A stretch of 64,000 bases of DNA from Torreya grandis (lineage: Eukaryota; Streptophyta; Pinopsida; Cupressales; Taxaceae): NCBI GenBank assembly GCA_037957365.1, contig JARHVA010000158.1, positions 1,701,501 to 1,765,500 on the forward strand, written 5' to 3'. Positions 45,548 through 56,678 of this stretch are shown here, piece after piece (the stretch's first letter is position 1; each line of letters begins with the position of its first letter). A program made the translations under genes and the position numbers. The notes under the pieces were generated by a model. It was not told where the DNA came from, did no database searches, and saw only the letters and a list, made by a program, of their open reading frames with translations.

Positions 45548-46605
45548 CCTTTCCTTGTCATCTGGGCTTTACTTGTGAGTCTATGATGAAACAATGATGG
45601 TATCAAGCTTAGCATCTACAATCTCTTCTTCATCCTCTTTGACTGTAGGTTGTGTATGAGATAGAGTAGTAGATGTTGAGTATTGTGACTTAGAAAGTAG
45701 TGACTTTATGGCTTAACATTCTTATTTAGAGTGAGTTCCAATTTTATGGGAATCACACCATTTTCTAGTCTTCCCCTTCTAGGGTTTCTTATCTTGAAAC
45801 TACTTTTGCTTCCAATTTTGGCCTCATGTTGGACCTTCCATATCAATTTTCCATTTTGAAGGTTAACTCTTTGTATTCTTTCTTCCATGCTTCTCCTCAA
45901 TCTTCACTGTGAACTTGTATGCTTCATCGAGGGTTTCTAAATTGAAGAGTTCTATTTCCCACCATATGTACCATTCTAGTCCACCATGATATTTGAGAAT
46001 TTGAGAGTCTTATGTTTTTCACTTTCTTGGATTCCCAATCTCATAAATATAGAATGAAAAATGTCAGTATAATCTTGAACTGATTAGTCCTTACCTTGGT
46101 GAAGTTGTTTCCACTATATGTACAGATCATCATATGCTATGATGGGATAGTATTCTTTCTTTACCACTTCCATGAAATCATCCCAAGTAGGTTCCACCTC
46201 AAGGCCAATGTCATCTATACTAAGCCTCTTTTTTTACACTTCCCACCAATTTTTCATGGGAAATGATGCTTTCAAAAGAGCAAAAGTGATCTTTTCTCCA
46301 TCGATGAATTTATTTTTAGAAAAATAGGAAGATAATTGATCCAACCAATTTTATACTACATCATCATTGATTTTTCCTTCAAATGTAGGGATATAAAAAA
46401 TCACCTAAACCTTGAAGGATGTTGGGGAATTGAAAGGATGTTCCATAGATGAGGAACCAGGAAGTGCAGATGAGGAGCCAAAATTTCCCATCGAGATTTA
46501 TTAGAGAATTTAGGTAAATTATTGCATCATATATGCTTGTTACCATTAGAGGGATTCATTCACCATTTCCTTGAAGGGATCAGATGTATTAGTGTCATCC
46601 ACTAT
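45548..46605 (-). pseudogene. gag: Unit C gag
   Basis: Same layout as the gag of unit B: an N-terminal spacer, capsid-like core, basic tail with KIRNPRRGRLENG (open piece 45706-45900) and an eroded C-x2-H knuckle. The start position (46603-46605) reads ATA as in unit A. Confidence 0.7.
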
Positions 46606-46728
46606 TTGAAGTCATTTGGAGTGAATAGGTGGATAGTTTGGAAGCTCTATTGTTTTCCACCCAAGCTTCTTGTAGTTGACCTCATCCTCAGGATCATACA
46701 CTCTCAAGATAAATTGCTCTAATACCAC

Positions 46729-47106
46729 TGATCTAAAACTCAAAATTTTTGATTAACAGATATTTCAAGAACACAAAAATAACATAGTAACAATGATATC
46801 TCTGAGAAGAGATGTTTTATTACTCTATATTACAATATAACCATATGCTTATCTCTGGGAAGAGATGTCTGATTTCTATTTTGGGTTACATCTTAATTTA
46901 TAGACATTTTGAAGGTAGGAGGAGGATGTGGAAGGTCACTAATCTTAAGGGAAATTAGGTGGTTTGACTTTTATGATTTACAATAATACAAAATTTGAGG
47001 AATCACTATTTTTAGACTGCACTACTAAAATTGAATTTTGGAGCACTTCCATTGGGTTTTTAGGGGCAAAAAACCACTAATCAAAGCTCTATGACATCTC
47101 AACATA
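46729..47106 (-). repeat. LTR4 of gypsy array (5' LTR of unit C)
   Basis: This 378-bp LTR starts TGATCTAAAACTC on the + strand and ends CAACATA. It is about 16 bp shorter than the other three. Its primer site has one mismatch. Confidence 0.85.
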
Positions 47107-47248
47107 TTATCCTCATTATTAAATTTACAAAAATTCAAATTGGGAGTCAATTGGAGCTATGGTGCAAAAGTTGTGGCTCCTAAAAGTTTTGTCATCAATT
47201 GGGGTAAAACCGTCGCCCAAATTGTCATCTAAATTGTTGCCCAAATCA
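47107..47248 (-). mobile_element. 142-bp 3' end of a further gypsy unit
   Basis: Sequence to the right of LTR4 matches the last 142 bp of units A-C before their 3' LTRs (for example 27286-27420 and 32378-32515), then stops abruptly at CCCAAATCA. It shows that the array once extended further. The remaining part of that unit and its 5' LTR are gone. Confidence 0.8.
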
Positions 47249-48130
47249 CATGACCACTTAGCATAGTCTTTCCATCCATAAAAGCTCTTATTACTTCCTC
47301 TATAGGTCACCTTATTAGTATAAATCTAGCTATCATGACTCACATCCACCTCAACCTACACTTGATTGGCCTCTCTATCATCCATCTCTCCTTTGGCTCA
47401 CCTGCTAGGTCATCAGTGATGGTGATAGTATCCACTCTCTCTTACTCCTACTACCTTCATCAATGTTATTTCCTCAGTGGTCATAGCTCATATCACTATT
47501 GATATATTGGTGGTATCTTTTGTCCCACTTTGTCCACATTCCTCTCCTCTTGCTCTGATCCCCATCATGCTCATCTAGTCTATAACCACTTATGACGTGG
47601 TTTGAGTGTCAGCCTCATCACTAGTGGCCCTAATCCCCTCTTCCCCTATGGATCTCTCACATGTCAAACCCACTATATAGGCATAAATATCAATTCCACT
47701 AGATGATGTAAGCCCATATATCCTAGCACTCATGCTATCAGATGTGGCTCTCACCACTAATAATAGTGTCTAACCACCTCTACCCTCATTATAGCTAGTG
47801 TAACTATGTACCGATTTGGCCATGTAGTCGTTATATGCCCATATGGCTACCACATTATGTCTATGCATCTTATCATATATAATCCTAGAATATGGGGCAT
47901 GACCCATAATACATGGTCCTCTCTCCATCTTTGCACTTAAGATAACTTATCATCAACTTCATGGGGTAGCCTAAACAACTGATACATGGGAAACCTCTTA
48001 TATATCTATGCCATCAATAATATGATCAGTCATATCAACTTATACCCTTTAAATAACACCTCGTACATATCATGTATGACTTGGACCTAGATGATAGAGC
48101 TAAGATGATATAGTATACCCTCCTCTAGGA
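47249..48130. other. Right flank of the gypsy array, no gene recognised
   Basis: Starts with CATGA (47249-47253), the candidate target duplication. Pyrimidine-rich sequence like that at 26168-26892 follows. On the - strand a frame near 47900-48050 reads as plausible protein (KRFPMYQLFRLPHEVDD) but matches nothing I know, and it is broken by stops. Confidence 0.45.
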
Positions 48131-50920
48131 TTTGTTGAGGTCAACATACCCCCATTTTTGAAAAATAAGGACCCTTATGATTATTTTGAACATTGGCACT
48201 AAAATTTGATATTTTGCATTCTATTGGAATTTGAATATAATCTCATTTAATGAAACCAGATCATTTTGTTTATGGTTTTATGTAGAACTTGCCTAATGTT
48301 GCTAATAGTTGAATTTTTGGTCTTAATATTATAGGTTTCATGGAACTCCCATCAATGGATCATGTTGGGATTTTCATAGATTAGTTCTATCTAGGATTTG
48401 ATAGCCTTTGGTATGAATAAAACCTCATAGTTGGAATCATGTGATAAAACCCTCCTTTAGAAAACCCTAGCTTGAACCCCTGATTCAAATTCAAATATTG
48501 GAGGGAATGCACTTGGTGGGAACATTTCAAATTTACTTTAGACTTAAACCCAATTTTCATGTTAAGGATTGGTCATGTTTCTCAACATGACCAAACCTTG
48601 ACCTAAAAATACCACTTGGGTCTTTTTATTTTAGCATGGTATCCTTTATAATACACTTGGCCTAAAGTCCTAACCTTAAGGCCCCATTCGTATTTATCAA
48701 CACGAATAAGACCTTAGTCTTAAGGATTTAGCCTAAGTTCCTTTTATTTACCTATGTCGTAACTTAAGTGCCCTGCTTCTTTGTAGATCCAATGGCTCTC
48801 ACTTCATCATGTGAAATGGATCCTATGGAGTGTAAGAAGCTTGACAAAATCAAAGCTTTTATCTATTGGACTAATTAGGTGTAAGCACATAGATCGATAT
48901 TGATGGTCTGTGCTTCAGTGAAACCAAGGATCCAATGACACAAAGTCATCATTAATAAAGTATATCCCCCCTTTATCAAATATAAATTCAACCTAAGTTT
49001 TACCCTAAGGTCTCATTGTATTTATTAGTATGATGAAACCTTATGATAAAACTTATGCTAAGTGTAAATATCCAAAACTTGATTGAATGATTTATGCTAT
49101 ATTATAAAGTTTGATCTAATGGAACAAATACAATGATAAAAAGTAAAAAGCTCAAGAAGCCCCATGGAGCCACCATGTGGCATCCCCACATTTTAAGATT
49201 TATAAAAAAGGGTCCCAAAAAATAAATTGAACTAATGGTGTGTAACTACTCATATCTTGATCAATGGTTTGTGCTTTATTGCAAAGATTAATCCAATGGA
49301 GCATATCAAATCCATGGTCTATGGACTAGAAGGGCTTCATAAGCTTAAAATTAACATTCATGTGATCATCATTTGACTTTCATGAGGTCATCATTGATGT
49401 CCATAGGACCATAAACTTTAAGCCCATGAAACCTAATGATGTACTAGCTTGAATTTGACATTCTCATGACCATCATTTGACATTCATGAGGCCATGATTG
49501 ACGTTAACAAGACTCTAAAATTTAAGTTAATCAATTATTTGGATTACACATAAGATATACTCCATTAATATAACTAAAATATTATGGATTGCACTGCAGA
49601 TCAATGGGACCCTTGAAAGATGTTCAAACACTTGATATCTTTGAACTATAAATAATAAAATGATCCCATAGCCTAAACATATGTAGAAATGAACTTAGGC
49701 TAAGTCTATATCCTAAGGTCTTTGTTGCATTTGTTTGAATGCCATAAACCTTAGGCTAGAGACTTATATTAATTCTTATTTTAAAAGTGTCCTTGTGACA
49801 TAAAACTTAGCTTAAATGCTTTTAACCTAAGGTTTCATCATGTTTATTAATATAATGAAACCCTTGGTCAAAACCTAACATTTGGTCCTTGTATTATTTT
49901 GACCCCTTTGGACATGTTATAAGAACTTAACTTAAATATATTAGCCTAAAGTATATGTTGTGTTTTTTAATAAAACATAAACCTTAACATAAAATATTTA
50001 GCCATGGTCCCCTTTTATATAAATCTTGAAAAAATTAGGCATAAACACTTTAGTCTAAAGTTTATTTTGTGTTTAATAAACATGAAATAAACCTTATCCT
50101 AATGTATTTAAACCTAAGACCCCTCATAAATAAAAACATTAATTAAAATTCTCACTTTTCTATAGGATCAATGGCCTATACTTCATCACAGAGATCGATC
50201 AAATGGACTGAAGGAATCAGTGAGTCTAAGGCAATCAATCCATCAGACCAATTAGGTGTAACCACCTAGATCAACATCAACAACCCGTTCTTGCTCATGA
50301 GGGGATGATCAGAAAAAGTATGGCTATTGGTGACTTTTTAACAAGCCCTAAAAGGCCCACATAAATGACATGTAGAAAACACATGTGTAATAAATGGAAC
50401 ATAGAGCTCGAAAGGCCCACAAAGGTGCCAAGTGGCACAACCAAAATACTTGACATAAAACAACCAATGAATTTTGAGCCTTGTGATCATGATCAATGAC
50501 CTGCATTGATCCATGAATGAGGATCTAATGGCATGAAAGGAAAATTAAATTTTCAAAAGATAATATCTAGTCCCTTAGGGCAATTATGAAAATCAACATG
50601 AAAGTTGTCAAATAGATGCCATGTAAACACAAAATGACAAAATTGGAGATTTTTTGTGCTAAAAAATGAAAAGGTATAAAGGCTTGGGTCTTAATAAAAT
50701 ATTAGACATTAATGAGCCTAAGTCTAGATTTACATCACCATTAAAGCCTTAGAAAAACCCTAGCATCCTTAAAAGCCCAAATTTGAGCTCAAATTAATCA
50801 ACATCAAATTGATAAGAGCTCAATTATGGTCTAAGAAAAGAACAAAGTAATTTGGTGATTACTTGCAATCCATTTGATAAGGATTTGAAACATATATAGC
50901 CATAGAAGCTTGAAGATAAC
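48131..50920. other. Non-coding stretch with two dispersed repeat families
   Basis: No gene is visible. Six hairpin units lie at 48675-50105, and about six copies of a GATCAATGG-type motif lie at 48787-50530 (see findings). A short dyad TGTTGAGGTCAACA at about 48134 resembles an LTR end, but no second copy was found. The stretch lies directly upstream of the unknown ORF and could be its leader or LTR. Confidence 0.55.
48675..50105. repeat. Six diverged hairpin units
   Basis: Each unit reads roughly CCTAAGGTTTCAT, a T-rich loop with TTTATTAATA, then ATGAAACCTTAGG. Units lie near 48680, 49005, 49700, 49825, 49945 and 50055. The best arms are GGTTTCAT/ATGAAACC (49832-49865) and CCTAAGGT/ACCTTAGG (49710-49755). 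Arms differ between units but remain complementary within each. Confidence 0.7.
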
Positions 50921-50925
50921 AAAAA

Positions 50926-53900
50926 AGAGATGAGACTAAGTTGTACTTAACCTCAAATAATGAGGGGAGGGTTTTCAAAGACATAGACCTGGACACTGTA
51001 GCCTTGAGCAATGGGAACATGAATTGGTCTAAACTCTTTTAGACCATCAAAGAGATTCAAGATTTGACTAGGGAGGAGTAGAATAATGCAAGCACCTTGA
51101 GGAGATACAATTACTTTGTTTTCATTTATATGGTAAGCCTATACTATGCTACTGCTAAGCTTGAGGTACTTCACTTCATTGACATCCTTGCTCTTCTTTT
51201 TATTGATTGTAAAATTGAGGATGATTGGATTATGCATGAATGTATTTTTAAGAAAATAGCATACATTTATCCCCTAGATTTTAAAAAATACTATAAGCTA
51301 TATAAACCCCAAGTAGACCTACCCACCATAAAAAGTGGATTGGAGAACATAATATGAATATAATCCTGACCCCATGGCTGCTTACTAGGAATTATGTAGT
51401 CTAGGACCCCATAAGAAACATACTGATTGTTCAATTTAGGGAGGGAATTAGGATGATAATGACCTTATTGAATATTATGTAGAGCCCCCTCTACATAATC
51501 TAGGTATCATATATTTACTTCGTGGTTGAGAAAGGACTCGCTCCCCCATTGGGTGAGATGATTAACATCTACTTGAAGTCCCAATTCACAACAATCAAGA
51601 AGAAAAAAGAAAGTAATTTTACATGATGTCCTATCTATTGGATGCCCTTTTAGCCACCACCGAGATCCAAAATGTCAATAATTGGTCCCCTAATGGAAGA
51701 CCCACTATCTCCCATCATTACTCAAAGCTACACATATTCAAGTACAAGTACAACATGTAGTTCATCTATGATTGTGTCTAGCTATCCCTAGTGGAAGCCA
51801 TTATAGTAATCCCCATGAGTAGGGTCATCCCATTGATAAAAAAGTACGTGGAGTTGATAGGGGATATTTGGTTCTACCCTGATTGCACCATCATAAGGAT
51901 TGAAGGCACTTTAACACAACCCTTCAAATTACCCATATATGTACCAACCAATCTTATAGAGTAAGAAGTGACCTACCAACTTATTCATAGTATAGATGGG
52001 TTTTGAAAGGAAAAGAGGAAAGGCCTTCCCCATTACTTTTCATTGGTAATTAGTAGAACCTTTTTTTAAAACTAGGAACTTGTGATTGCAATTGCTAGAC
52101 ATATGGATTCCTTTACCCTACGAAAAGATTATTTGAGGCAATAGGACCTTAATGGGGTAGTTTCTAAGCATATAAAGTCCAATATCATAAAAAAGACATA
52201 TGAAAACTAACCCAGTGTTCATAGCCCATTCTACATTAGATCCTCTATTTTCCCAAAGGTATTGGCCAGTTTGAAAAAGCATAACATTAAGTTAGAGCCC
52301 AGATTGGCTAAGGGAGATGACAAGCCACTTGGTGAGATTTAGAAAATGGGGCCCATGTAGTATAATTTATTGCCTAGACCCTCTTCAAGGCCCTAACCAA
52401 AAGTTAGCATACAACAACCCCTGGCACAAATTACATAGGGACCTGACAAGGACAAGATGGAAGAAAGACTTGGGGATGGATCATCTTTATCCCCCTTGAT
52501 AAACCAAAATCTCCCATAGAGTTCTTGGATATTGTTGCATTGGAACCAAATGAGATAGTATAAGATGAACTTAGAGTGATAGCTAAGGCGTATGGGTTAA
52601 AGTATGAGGAAGAAAAAAAGGAAAAACCCCAAGCCTAAGTAAAGGAAGTTGAACAAGACAAGGGGAAGGAATTTGCTTTGGACCTGGTTCCCATAGCACC
52701 CTAATAAAAAAGAAAGGTAGAATTGGAATTAGTCCTAGTTGGGATAAAGAATCACAAGTTAACCTTCACCCACCCCATGAGTGAGGTCAACTTATTTATC
52801 AAATAATACCCCATACATGGACCCATTATCTATGAATATTTTATCTATGAGAAAATGCAAAAGATTCCCACTTTGTCTCACTCTTGGGCCTTGACCAAGA
52901 TAATTAACATTAATGTCTATGAGGAAATCAAGCCATTGATATTGGATTTGATGAAGGAGGAAGAAGAAAGTATGGTAGTTTCCATAAGAGCATCAAGTGG
53001 AACACAAATGGACACCCTAGGTGTATCAAGTAGCATAAGGATGGAGGTCTCAGAACCTCCTAGGGTTATAAATTTATCCACCATGATGAAATTCAACCCT
53101 AAGATAGTAGGATTGGAAAAATTAAGCACCAAGAAAACCATGATTGGAGGTGAGGAATTCACCTTTCAAAAGGTTGAGCCATTTTTAGGCTTAACTCTAG
53201 TTAGAGGACAATATCTTGGTGAACACCCCATCCATGAGGAAGACATAGAAAACCTAGCTGAGGCTCACTCAGCCTAGATCAAAGCAGGGATTAAACGTGT
53301 GAAGAAAAATATATATAACTTGGAGAAGGAAAAGGAAAATCTAGAGACCTAGGTGGTGCTATCAGTCCTAGATGTAATGGTCAAAATGCTTGATGAATCC
53401 TTCTATGACATGTTTGATGCCTTGAAATCAATATAATTGAGTCAAAAAGCATTAGAATAGTAGAATATAGTGCCTAAGGGTATATTAGCCCAATGGAAAG
53501 ATTTAGAGGATAAAATAATAGGGATAATCAAAATACAAGTTGGAAGGTAGATCCCTGGATTCAAAAAAATTAGTTTGGGACATTTGAATGCAATTTTGGG
53601 AATAGTTATTGACAAAGTCCAGAGTTTGTGTACTTGGTCAAAGGATCTAGAGAGACACCTAAAGAATGATGAGGATCTAGTAGAAAGGATTTAATATCTC
53701 CTTAGGACCATGATCACTAACCTTGCACATCCCACTTCCCAAGGCATCATGAAGGATGATGAGTTTAAGCATAGGGCTACTTTGATGACTCAAAAAATAA
53801 AAAGTAAAAGTCAGGGCCAATCTGGGGCAAACAATAGTAAGATCCTAGATATGATATTTAATGTATGGGAAAAGATAAGGCCGAGAGAATCAAGGAATCC

Positions 53901-54050
53901 ATGGCTATAAATGATAGGGAATCAAATGATCTAGCTGATAAAGAGGAAGAGTGTCTCCTAAAGCCAAATTTTGACTTGGATTTAATCAATGAGCAACATC
54001 AAAAAGCCATGAACATCCTTCAACAACAAGTGAGTTCTCAAGCATAGGGC
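50926..54050 (+). pseudogene. Unrecognised decayed ORF, about 1,000 codons
   Basis: A long + strand coding stretch holds about one stop per 40-50 codons and at least three frameshifts (near 51360-51730, 52300 and 52470). Readable parts in order: RRYNYFVFIYMVSLYYATA (51097-51357 open); a central block with IKKYVELIGDIWFYPDCTII (about 51830-51895) and PFKLPIYVP; a YNNPWHKLHRDLTRTRWKKD segment (about 52410-52470); KSPIEFLDIVALEPNEIV; a 140-codon open stretch at 52855-53277; a Lys/Glu-rich part that looks like coiled coil near 53280-53345; and a C-terminus ending LQQQVSSQA before a stop at 54045. A homologue lies inverted at 59.0-60.7 kb. I do not recognise the family. The repetitive context suggests a retroelement ORF outside gag-pol, but no enzymatic motif is seen. 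Confidence 0.6.
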
Positions 54051-55560
54051 CCACCAATGAGTTGAATAATATTTCATTTTGTAAAAATATTGTAATATTT
54101 AAACATGGAATATTATTTTGTAAAGGCATATACTAGTTTGTTAGAATATTTGCCTCTAAGTTAGTCCACTTTCGGAAAGCAAGTGTATTCTAGAACTATA
54201 AAGAAGGATAGCTATTCTTATCTTTTTACATTTGTATCTTGTAATTGACTGGTATATTGCCTTATCATTCTATAAAAGGTCGTATTACTATTTTTTAAAG
54301 AGGGAGTTTTGAGCAAAACTTGTATACTTTAGAGAAATTAATATAGATAAGGAATATTGAAAAGTTTATCCAAGTTTGTTTGTGTCAATTGTTTCATGAC
54401 TTCTCTCTCAATTGATTATTCTAAGTCTTGAATTTGAATGGTTTCATGAATTTTGAATTTATATCTTTTGATATAGGGTTGGTAATTTGTGCTTATGCTA
54501 GATTAGTTGAATGATCTTGAATTTTCTTCATTTCATTTGTTCCACATTAGGATGTGCAAATGCTATTTGAATGTATTAACAAATCTTTAAAGAAAATTTA
54601 GTTCTTACTTGTATCCCTTCATATTATCCTGAGAAGTTTGCATGATGTATAATGAGATCTAAGTTTATGCCATTTTAAATTATATACTATTTAAATGCAT
54701 GTTCAATTGTAATTGAAACTTTGTCATAATGTTTAATTCAAGGATCAATAATCATGTATTCTCTTTCTTCCCTACCCTTCTCTTTTTCTTCATTTTTAAC
54801 AAAATCATTTTAGTATAGATGTCACTATAAATATTCACTTAGATTAGTATTTAACATATAACTTTGATCATAACTCACTAAGATCAATATAGATACTTCA
54901 AAATTCATAAGGACCATGGTGGCTCCCAATGACCAAGTAATATAAATTTGTGGAACAGTCTAAATTACTCTACCTCTATTTCAACATAGGTAACTAGATT
55001 ACTAAAATTTGCTACTCATGCCATGAATTCTCTAAATTATAAAATGAGAAGTGTTCTTAAACACTAAGAGCACTTGTGATACACATAGAGGCATCAATAG
55101 GGTGAAGCTTCCACTGGTGCTAAAAGGAAGGCTCATGTTGGATTTGTTGAATCTTTGTTAATTTTAGCTTGTTTTGATCTAAGATTGGTGTCATATTTAC
55201 ACTTTTGCATAGTTATTTCCTAAAAAACATAAAGATCACTGATATTTTTGGTCTTTAACTCATATTTTTTCTTCTTTTAGATAAAGATCAAAGATATTTG
55301 AGCTTGGATGCTTAATTATGGTAAAGATAGTTTAAAATTTGAGGATCCATAGTATTTGAGGTTAGAATAGCTTATTTTGATCAAATATAGGTGTATCTTT
55401 CATATATATAAGTTAATTTGAGCTTATATTTGTAAATATAGCCCATATTTATGTAATTAGACACATATTTTAGCTAGATTAGTTAAAATTTGATGCCCAT
55501 TGTTATTCTTTACATATATATTTATAAAATTAGCTTAGTATGCAAATTTGAGTCTTGTTA
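54051..55560 (+). other. Non-coding stretch with a candidate promoter
   Basis: No gene is visible. TATAAAAG at 54271-54278 lies about 225 bp after the end of the unknown ORF, and TGTTAGAATATTTGCC at 54139 resembles a plant LTR start, so this may be the U3-R region of an LTR belonging to that ORF's element. No second LTR copy was found to prove it. Confidence 0.4.
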
Positions 55561-56673
55561 TTTATAACTATTAGTTTAATACATTGTATTTCAAATAGGA
55601 TCCAAAGTTATCAAACTGGAACTACCAAGAATTCAAAAAAGATCACATTCAAAGACGAGAACCTCTACTTGAGTTGGAAGTTCATAGGAGAACCAAATGT
55701 GACAAAGGTAGACATAAGTATTCAAAATCTTTGCCAACTTTACCAATCCAAGGTACTCCTTCATTAAACCTTCATCTAGATATGGCTTGGTTGGGAAGTT
55801 CTCCTATCAACATACAAGGTTCAATTCATGATCTCCCTCACAATCTTGAAAAGTATTTTCTAACTTTTAGTCCTAGTGGTATTGTGACAACATAAGAACA
55901 TGTTAAATCATTTAAGGCTACATTAAGATTGATGAATGTAACCCATGAGGATGTAACATGTAGTTTGTTCCCTTTTAAATTTAAATATGCTACATATGAT
56001 TGGTTCTTAAACCTGATTGATGATTGCATCACCACATGAGATGAGTTTAATAACATCTTCATTGACCAATTTGGAAAAATAATTAGCCCCTGTGTCCTGT
56101 ACTAACAATTTACCACCCTAAAAAGGGATGTCAATGATCCCATAAGAGATTTAAATGATAGATTCCAAAAGATGTATAATAAAACCATTGACCCTTATAA
56201 ACCTGATTAGGCCTTGGCCTTGGAAATCTATAAAGATGCTCTTGATCCCATAACCTTAATGTTCATCAAGAGAGTTATAGGTCTAATGAACACATTAGCT
56301 TTAGCTTATGCTGAAGCTATGATCATAAATGATCAGATGCAACCCCAGGGCCAATGGCCTATTATATTTGTAATCTCAACCCACATATGCCTACCTTAAA
56401 TGTCTTTCCCAATAATAACTAGAATGTTCCTGCTCTTAACTAGGTCCCACATCTGAACTAATTGCCTTTAAGACATTCTACTCCTAACCAAAATTTGGGG
56501 TTCTTGAACCACCCTACTAATAATGGGTTTAATGCAATTAATCAAAGGACATTGGTACCAACCACTAGTAATAATAATAATGAGGTTCATAATTCAAAAA
56601 CCTCCAAAAATGAGAATGAGTCTATTCTAAAAATGGTCCAAATATTGAGCACTAACTTCCTTCAATTGCAAAA
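55561..56673 (+). pseudogene. gag: Gag fragment of another gypsy-like element
   Basis: One frame runs from about 55674 to 56399 with only a few stops. A capsid-like core lies at about 55895-56350: EHVKSFKATLRLMNVTHEDV, SLFPFKF, DEFNNIFIDQFGKI, LKRDVNDPIRDLNDRFQKMY and ALEIYKDALDPITLMF, the order of a Retrotrans_gag domain. A further Asn-rich stretch ends with NFLQLQK at 56673, where the solo LTR is inserted. No knuckle or pol follows. Its sequence differs from all other gags in the window. Confidence 0.7.
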
Positions 56674-56678
56674 ATAGG
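56674..56678. other. Target site duplication of solo LTR, left
   Basis: ATAGG precedes the solo LTR and is repeated exactly at 58819-58823. Confidence 0.75.

Larger units (their letters stand above)
26893..47248 (-). mobile_element. Tandem array of Ty3/gypsy chromovirus-like elements sharing LTRs
   Basis: Four direct repeats of 378-394 bp alternate with three internal domains, all on the - strand: LTR1 26893-27285, unit A, LTR2 31984-32377, unit B, LTR3 35683-36076, unit C, LTR4 46729-47106, then 142 bp of the 3' end of a further unit. Each of LTR2, LTR3 and LTR4 has an initiator-Met primer site on its internal side and a purine-rich tract on the other. CATGA flanks the array on both sides. 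Such arrays arise by unequal homologous recombination between LTRs or by recombination during replication. Internal lengths are 4698 bp (A), 3305 bp (B, deleted) and 10652 bp (C, with a nested element and a duplication). Confidence 0.85.

Noticed and set aside
26893..47248. Integrated plant pararetrovirus (caulimovirid)
   Set aside because: LTRs, primer sites, purine tracts and integrase domains are present, which identify LTR retrotransposons. No movement-protein-like sequence was noticed.
47249..48130. Minus-strand host gene
   Set aside because: One short stretch reads like protein, but stops interrupt all frames and no domain or splice structure can be supported.
48675..50105. Regularly recurring palindromic words as a CRISPR-like array
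   Set aside because: Repeats are too diverged, spacing is irregular (about 110-700 bp), and the context is a plant genome.
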